From Stenotrophomonas_A sp035539015 (GTDB lineage: Bacteria; Pseudomonadota; Gammaproteobacteria; Xanthomonadales; Xanthomonadaceae), in NCBI GenBank assembly GCA_035539015.1, contig DATLJF010000211.1, positions 1-64,000 on the forward strand: DNA of 64,000 nt, in the 5' to 3' direction. Position numbers and translations under genes: made by a program. Of this stretch, positions 61,175 to 64,000 are shown piece after piece. Below the pieces are notes generated by a model, which saw only the letters and a program-made list of their open reading frames with translations, made no database searches and had not been told where the DNA came from. Position 1 is the stretch's first letter, and each line of letters starts with the position of its first letter.

Positions 61175-62026
61175 TCAGCGCGGCGGCAGCGGCGGCAAAC
61201 GCGATTCTTCCACCGGCACGGCCTGTGCCGGCTCGAACGGATAGAACGTCGTTGCCGGCGCCTGCCCGAAACTGGCATTGAGCGAGCTCTCGCTGCCGGC
61301 CAGGGCCGAGCGAGGCCAGGGCCTTGCCTGCACCGTGCCGGGATGGCCGAACGGATCGGCCGGGGCCACGGGATTGGCCAGCACCGGGGCCGGCGTCGCG
61401 CTGGCCACCTGTAGTTGCGGCGCGGGATCGCGCCGGGCCGCACTGGCGCGGGCAGCCTGCTGGACGCGCGTGGCCGAGGCCACGGTGCGCGCGGCGTCGC
61501 GGCGGGCAGCGGCCAGGGCCGCCGCCGGGGCCGCGGCAGCCATGCGGCCGATGGCGTTGTCGCCGTCGGGGTCGGCCGGGGCTGGCGCCGGGATCGGCGG
61601 CGCCGGCACCTGGGCGGTGGTGGCAAATACCGGGGTCGGTGCCGGGGCGGCCTGCTCAGGCAAGCGCTCACGGCTCACGAACAAGGCCAGCGCGGCGACC
61701 GACGCGGCGATCGCACCCCCGCTCCAGCCCCAGACCCGGCGGGCCCGGCCAGGCGCAGCTTGCGCCTGCGGCGCCGGCTCGGCGGCCACGGCCAGGCGGA
61801 CACGGGCGGCGAAATCGGCCGGTGCGGGCGCACTGGCCATGCCGCGCAGCACGTCGCCGCACAGCTGCCAACGTTCGTGGCAGCCGCTCAGTTCTTCGTC
61901 GTGCTGCAGCCGGCGCAACAAAAAGCGCGCTTCATCGGCTGGCAATTCGCCGTCGATCAACGCCGACAACTGCTGCCGGTAGTGGACTTCGAACTTGTCG
62001 CTGGATTGAAAAGGCTGTTGGCTCAT
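61175..62026 (-). CDS. Anti-sigma-E factor, RseA/MucA family
   Basis: 283 residues. N-terminal cytoplasmic RseA domain (about 12-70: LSALIDGELPADEARFLLRRL, CHERWQLCGDVLRG), one membrane span (about 98-117) and a long Ala/Pro-rich periplasmic part. It should hold RpoE inactive until cleaved by envelope proteases. The first codons overlap the rpoE stop by 4 bases. Confidence 0.9.
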   Translation of the reverse strand: MSQQPFQSSDKFEVHYRQQLSALIDGELPADEARFLLRRLQHDEELSGCHERWQLCGDVLRGMASAPAPADFAARVRLAVAAEPAPQAQAAPGRARRVWGWSGGAIAASVAALALFVSRERLPEQAAPAPTPVFATTAQVPAPPIPAPAPADPDGDNAIGRMAAAAPAAALAAARRDAARTVASATRVQQAARASAARRDPAPQLQVASATPAPVLANPVAPADPFGHPGTVQARPWPRSALAGSESSLNASFGQAPATTFYPFEPAQAVPVEESRLPPLPPR

Positions 62027-62649
62027 AGACGGTCACGGTGGCGGTCGCGGGTGGCGCTGTCGGTCTCCAGCAGAGGCCGCAGCTCGGCATCGATGGCTTC
62101 GCGGGCGCGGAAGATGCGCGAGCGCACCGTTCCGATCGGGCAATCCATCTTCTGCGCGATTTCCTCGTAGCTCAGGCCCTCCACCTCGCGCAGGGTGATG
62201 GCCGCCCGGAGTTCTTCCGGCAATGCTTGGACCGCTTTCATCACGGTTTGTTCCAACTCCTGCCGCATCAATTCACGCTCCGGGGTATCGGTGTCGCGCA
62301 AGCGCGTGGCGCCATCGAACTGTTCGGCGTCGGCGACGTCGATATCGTCGGTGGGTGGCCGGCGGTTGTTCGCGACCAGGTGGTTCTTGGCGGTATTCAC
62401 GGCGATTCTGTGCAACCAGGTATAGAACTGGGCGTCGCCACGAAAACTGCCCATTGCGCGATATGCGCGCAGGAAAGTCTCCTGGGCCACGTCCTGGCAC
62501 TCGCTCCAGTCGCTGATGTAGCGCCCGATCAGGGCGACGATACGGTGCTGGTACTTGCGCACCAGCACATCGAACGCCGCGCTCTCGCCGCGCTGCACGC
62601 GCCGGACCAGTTCCAGGTCCAGATCCTGTGGTGTTTCGACATCGGCCAT
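62023..62649 (-). CDS. rpoE: RNA polymerase sigma factor RpoE (AlgU family)
   Basis: 208 residues from ATG 62649; a GTG at 62661 could add four residues. Sigma-2 region (DVLVRKYQHRIVALIGRYI, ECQDVAQETFLRAYRAM, FYTWLHRIAVNTAKNHLV) and sigma-4 (LPEELRAAITLREVEGLSYE, EIAQKMDCPIGTVRSRIFRA). It controls the envelope stress regulon. An RpoE-type promoter lies at 62687-62714. Heads rpoE-rseA-mucD. Confidence 0.97.
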   Translation of the reverse strand: MADVETPQDLDLELVRRVQRGESAAFDVLVRKYQHRIVALIGRYISDWSECQDVAQETFLRAYRAMGSFRGDAQFYTWLHRIAVNTAKNHLVANNRRPPTDDIDVADAEQFDGATRLRDTDTPERELMRQELEQTVMKAVQALPEELRAAITLREVEGLSYEEIAQKMDCPIGTVRSRIFRAREAIDAELRPLLETDSATRDRHRDRL

Positions 62650-62686
62650 GTCGGGCCGCACTCCTGTCGCCCGATCACGTCCGGGC

Positions 62687-62714
62687 TTATGACCAGCGCT
62701 GAAGGGAAAAGTTC
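62687..62714 (-). promoter_or_regulatory. RpoE-type promoter upstream of rpoE
   Basis: On the minus strand GAACTT (62714-62709), a 16-base spacer and TCATAA (62692-62687), close to the RpoE consensus GAACTT-N16-TCTGA. It lies about 40 bases before the start codon and predicts autoregulation. Confidence 0.75.
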
Positions 62715-62884
62715 AGCGGCAGCTGCGGCTGCCACTTCACAAGATTAACGGGCGTTGCATTAGCGTGGCGACCACGGGCCGCACCTGCTGAAAGTCCCCA
62801 GCCATGGCTTTGGGGATTTGACGTGAAGGAAACAACCTCTGGATGATAACGGCCCCTTCCATACACAAGCGGATGGTCAGACCC

Positions 62885-64000
62885 ATGCTCTCAGGCTTCG
62901 ATGGGCTTCGATTCAGTCACTGGCAGACCGAGATCCGCGATGACGGCGTCGTGGTGCTCAGCCTCGATCGTGCCAATGCACCGGTCAACGCCTTCTCGCA
63001 GGACGTGCTGCTGGAGCTGGCCGAGCTGATCGAGCGCATCGCCATCGACCCGCCCCGCGGCGTGGTGATCCGCTCGGCCAAGGCCAACGGCTTCATTGCC
63101 GGCGCCGACCTCAAGGAGTTCCAGGAGTATGACCGCCGCGGCACCGTCAATGACGCCATCCGCCGCGGCCAGTCCACGTTCCAGAAGCTGGCCGAGCTGC
63201 CCTGCCCGACCGTGGCCGCCATCCACGGCTTCTGCATGGGCGGCGGCACCGAAATCGCCCTGGCCTGCCGCTACCGCGTCGCCTCCGACGACCCGTCCAC
63301 CCGGATTGGCCTGCCCGAGACCAAGCTGGGCATCTTCCCCGGCTGGGGTGGCAGCGCGCGCTTGCCGAACCTGATCGGCGCGCCGGCGGCGATGGACCTG
63401 ATGTTGACCGGCCGCACCGTCTCGGCCAGCGCCGCGCGCGCCATGGGCCTGGTGGATAAAGTCGCCGCCCCCGCGGTGCTGGTGGATACCGCCGCGGCGT
63501 TGGCGCTGTCGGGCACGGTACGCCCGTTCAAGCAGCGCCTGGCCGGCTGGGCCACCAACACCTGGATCGCGCGCAAGTTGCTGGCCCCGCAGATGGCCAA
63601 GCAGGTCGGTCGCAAGGCGCGCAAGGAGCATTACCCGGCGCCGTACGCACTTATCAATGTCTGGGAACGGAGTGGCGGCAGCGGCATCCAGGCGCGCCTG
63701 GACGCCGAGCGCAAGGCGGTGGTCAAGCTGGCCAGCACCCCGACCGCGCGCAACCTGATCCGCATCTTCTTCCTGACCGAGCGACTGAAAGGGCTGGGCG
63801 GCAAGGATCATGGGGTGAAGCACGTGCACGTGGTCGGTGCCGGCGTGATGGGCGGCGACATCGCCGCCTGGTCGGCCTACAAGGGTTTCGAGGTGACCTT
63901 GCAGGACCGCGAGCAGCGCTTCATCGACACCGCGCTGGGCCGCGCCAACGAATTGTTCAACAAGCGCGTCAAGGATGCCGGCAAGCGCCCGGCAGTGGCC
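62885..64000 (+). CDS. fadB: Fatty-acid oxidation complex alpha subunit, N-terminal part (3' end outside window)
   Basis: 372 codons in frame to the right edge. ATG 62885 (MLSGFDGLRFSHW) matches Xanthomonas FadB; ATG 62843 and 62873 are in frame and cannot be excluded. Enoyl-CoA hydratase part: ANAPVNAFSQDVL, IAGADLKEFQEYDRR, GFCMGGGTEIALACRYRVAS and LPETKLGIFPGWGGSARLP (catalytic Glu). The NAD-binding start of the hydroxyacyl-CoA dehydrogenase part is HVVGAGVMGGDIAAW near 320. Multifunctional beta-oxidation enzyme. It is divergent from rpoE across 235 bases. Confidence 0.95.
   Translation, partial: MLSGFDGLRFSHWQTEIRDDGVVVLSLDRANAPVNAFSQDVLLELAELIERIAIDPPRGVVIRSAKANGFIAGADLKEFQEYDRRGTVNDAIRRGQSTFQKLAELPCPTVAAIHGFCMGGGTEIALACRYRVASDDPSTRIGLPETKLGIFPGWGGSARLPNLIGAPAAMDLMLTGRTVSASAARAMGLVDKVAAPAVLVDTAAALALSGTVRPFKQRLAGWATNTWIARKLLAPQMAKQVGRKARKEHYPAPYALINVWERSGGSGIQARLDAERKAVVKLASTPTARNLIRIFFLTERLKGLGGKDHGVKHVHVVGAGVMGGDIAAWSAYKGFEVTLQDREQRFIDTALGRANELFNKRVKDAGKRPAVA

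Overview
This is a GC-rich bacterial chromosome segment, most likely from the Xanthomonadaceae (Xanthomonas, Stenotrophomonas, Pseudoxanthomonas, Lysobacter or Luteimonas relatives). The main evidence is the block rpoE - anti-sigma - mucD - lepA - lepB - DUF4845 - rnc - era - recO, the methylthioinosine phosphorylase/hpt/nagZ cluster, a large TonB-dependent receptor, and TGTAGGAGCGGCTTCAGCCGCGA-type REP palindromes. Genus is not decided. No tRNA, rRNA, CRISPR array, integrase or transposase gene was seen. The window looks like core chromosome with a few surface-protein and repeat-rich patches.

Layout. 0-5 kb: start of a large secreted adhesin-like protein (runs off the left edge), gloA2, a TonB-dependent receptor with a structured leader, and a DUF2147 protein. 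5-9.3 kb: metG (with a REP-like palindrome inside its coding sequence), a short soluble RnfB-type ferredoxin, a hairpin-rich intergenic island, then a DUF998 membrane protein/RidA pair. 9.5-15 kb: mprF facing an AcvB/VirJ-type hydrolase (synthesis and probable breakdown of aminoacyl-phosphatidylglycerol), a small OXLD-like protein, an HD hydrolase and thpR. 15-22.7 kb: transglutaminase-TPR protein, old-yellow enzyme, L,D-transpeptidase, yjdM, a cation efflux protein, yegD, DUF1993 and a 61-residue small protein. 22.8-27.3 kb: an ECF sigma/anti-sigma/DUF4097 operon, ybiI, DUF2789 and a PAS histidine kinase with a single-domain response regulator. 27.6-36.2 kb: two autotransporter subtilases bracketing DUF1328, a GST and a Leu/Val-type amino-acid dehydrogenase. 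36.3-40.1 kb: a thiolase, two alanine-rich lipoproteins and aidB. 40.2-46.1 kb: the ligase-associated DNA repair cassette (nuclease, ligase, Lhr-type helicase, PdeM), containing an unrecognised 60-residue ORF fused into the operon by 4-base overlaps at both ends. 46.1-53.8 kb: FAD monooxygenase, cold-shock protein, purine/peptidoglycan salvage (MTIP, hpt, nagZ), FrnE-like DsbA, CYTH phosphatase, rlmD and a REC-HPt protein, with REP clusters. 53.9-62.7 kb (minus): the envelope-stress sigma operon leading into lepA-lepB-rnc-era-recO, with a visible RpoE-type autopromoter. The window ends inside a fadB-type gene.

How the genes fit together. Much of the window concerns the envelope and its quality control: surface proteases and adhesin, outer-membrane receptor, lipid charge modification, L,D-transpeptidase, muropeptide recycling, RpoE/MucD and a second ECF system. 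A second theme is nucleic-acid repair and translation. The best leads for something undescribed are the 60-residue repair-cassette ORF, the REP palindrome read through in metG, and the nested palindrome directly before the TonB-receptor ribosome binding site.
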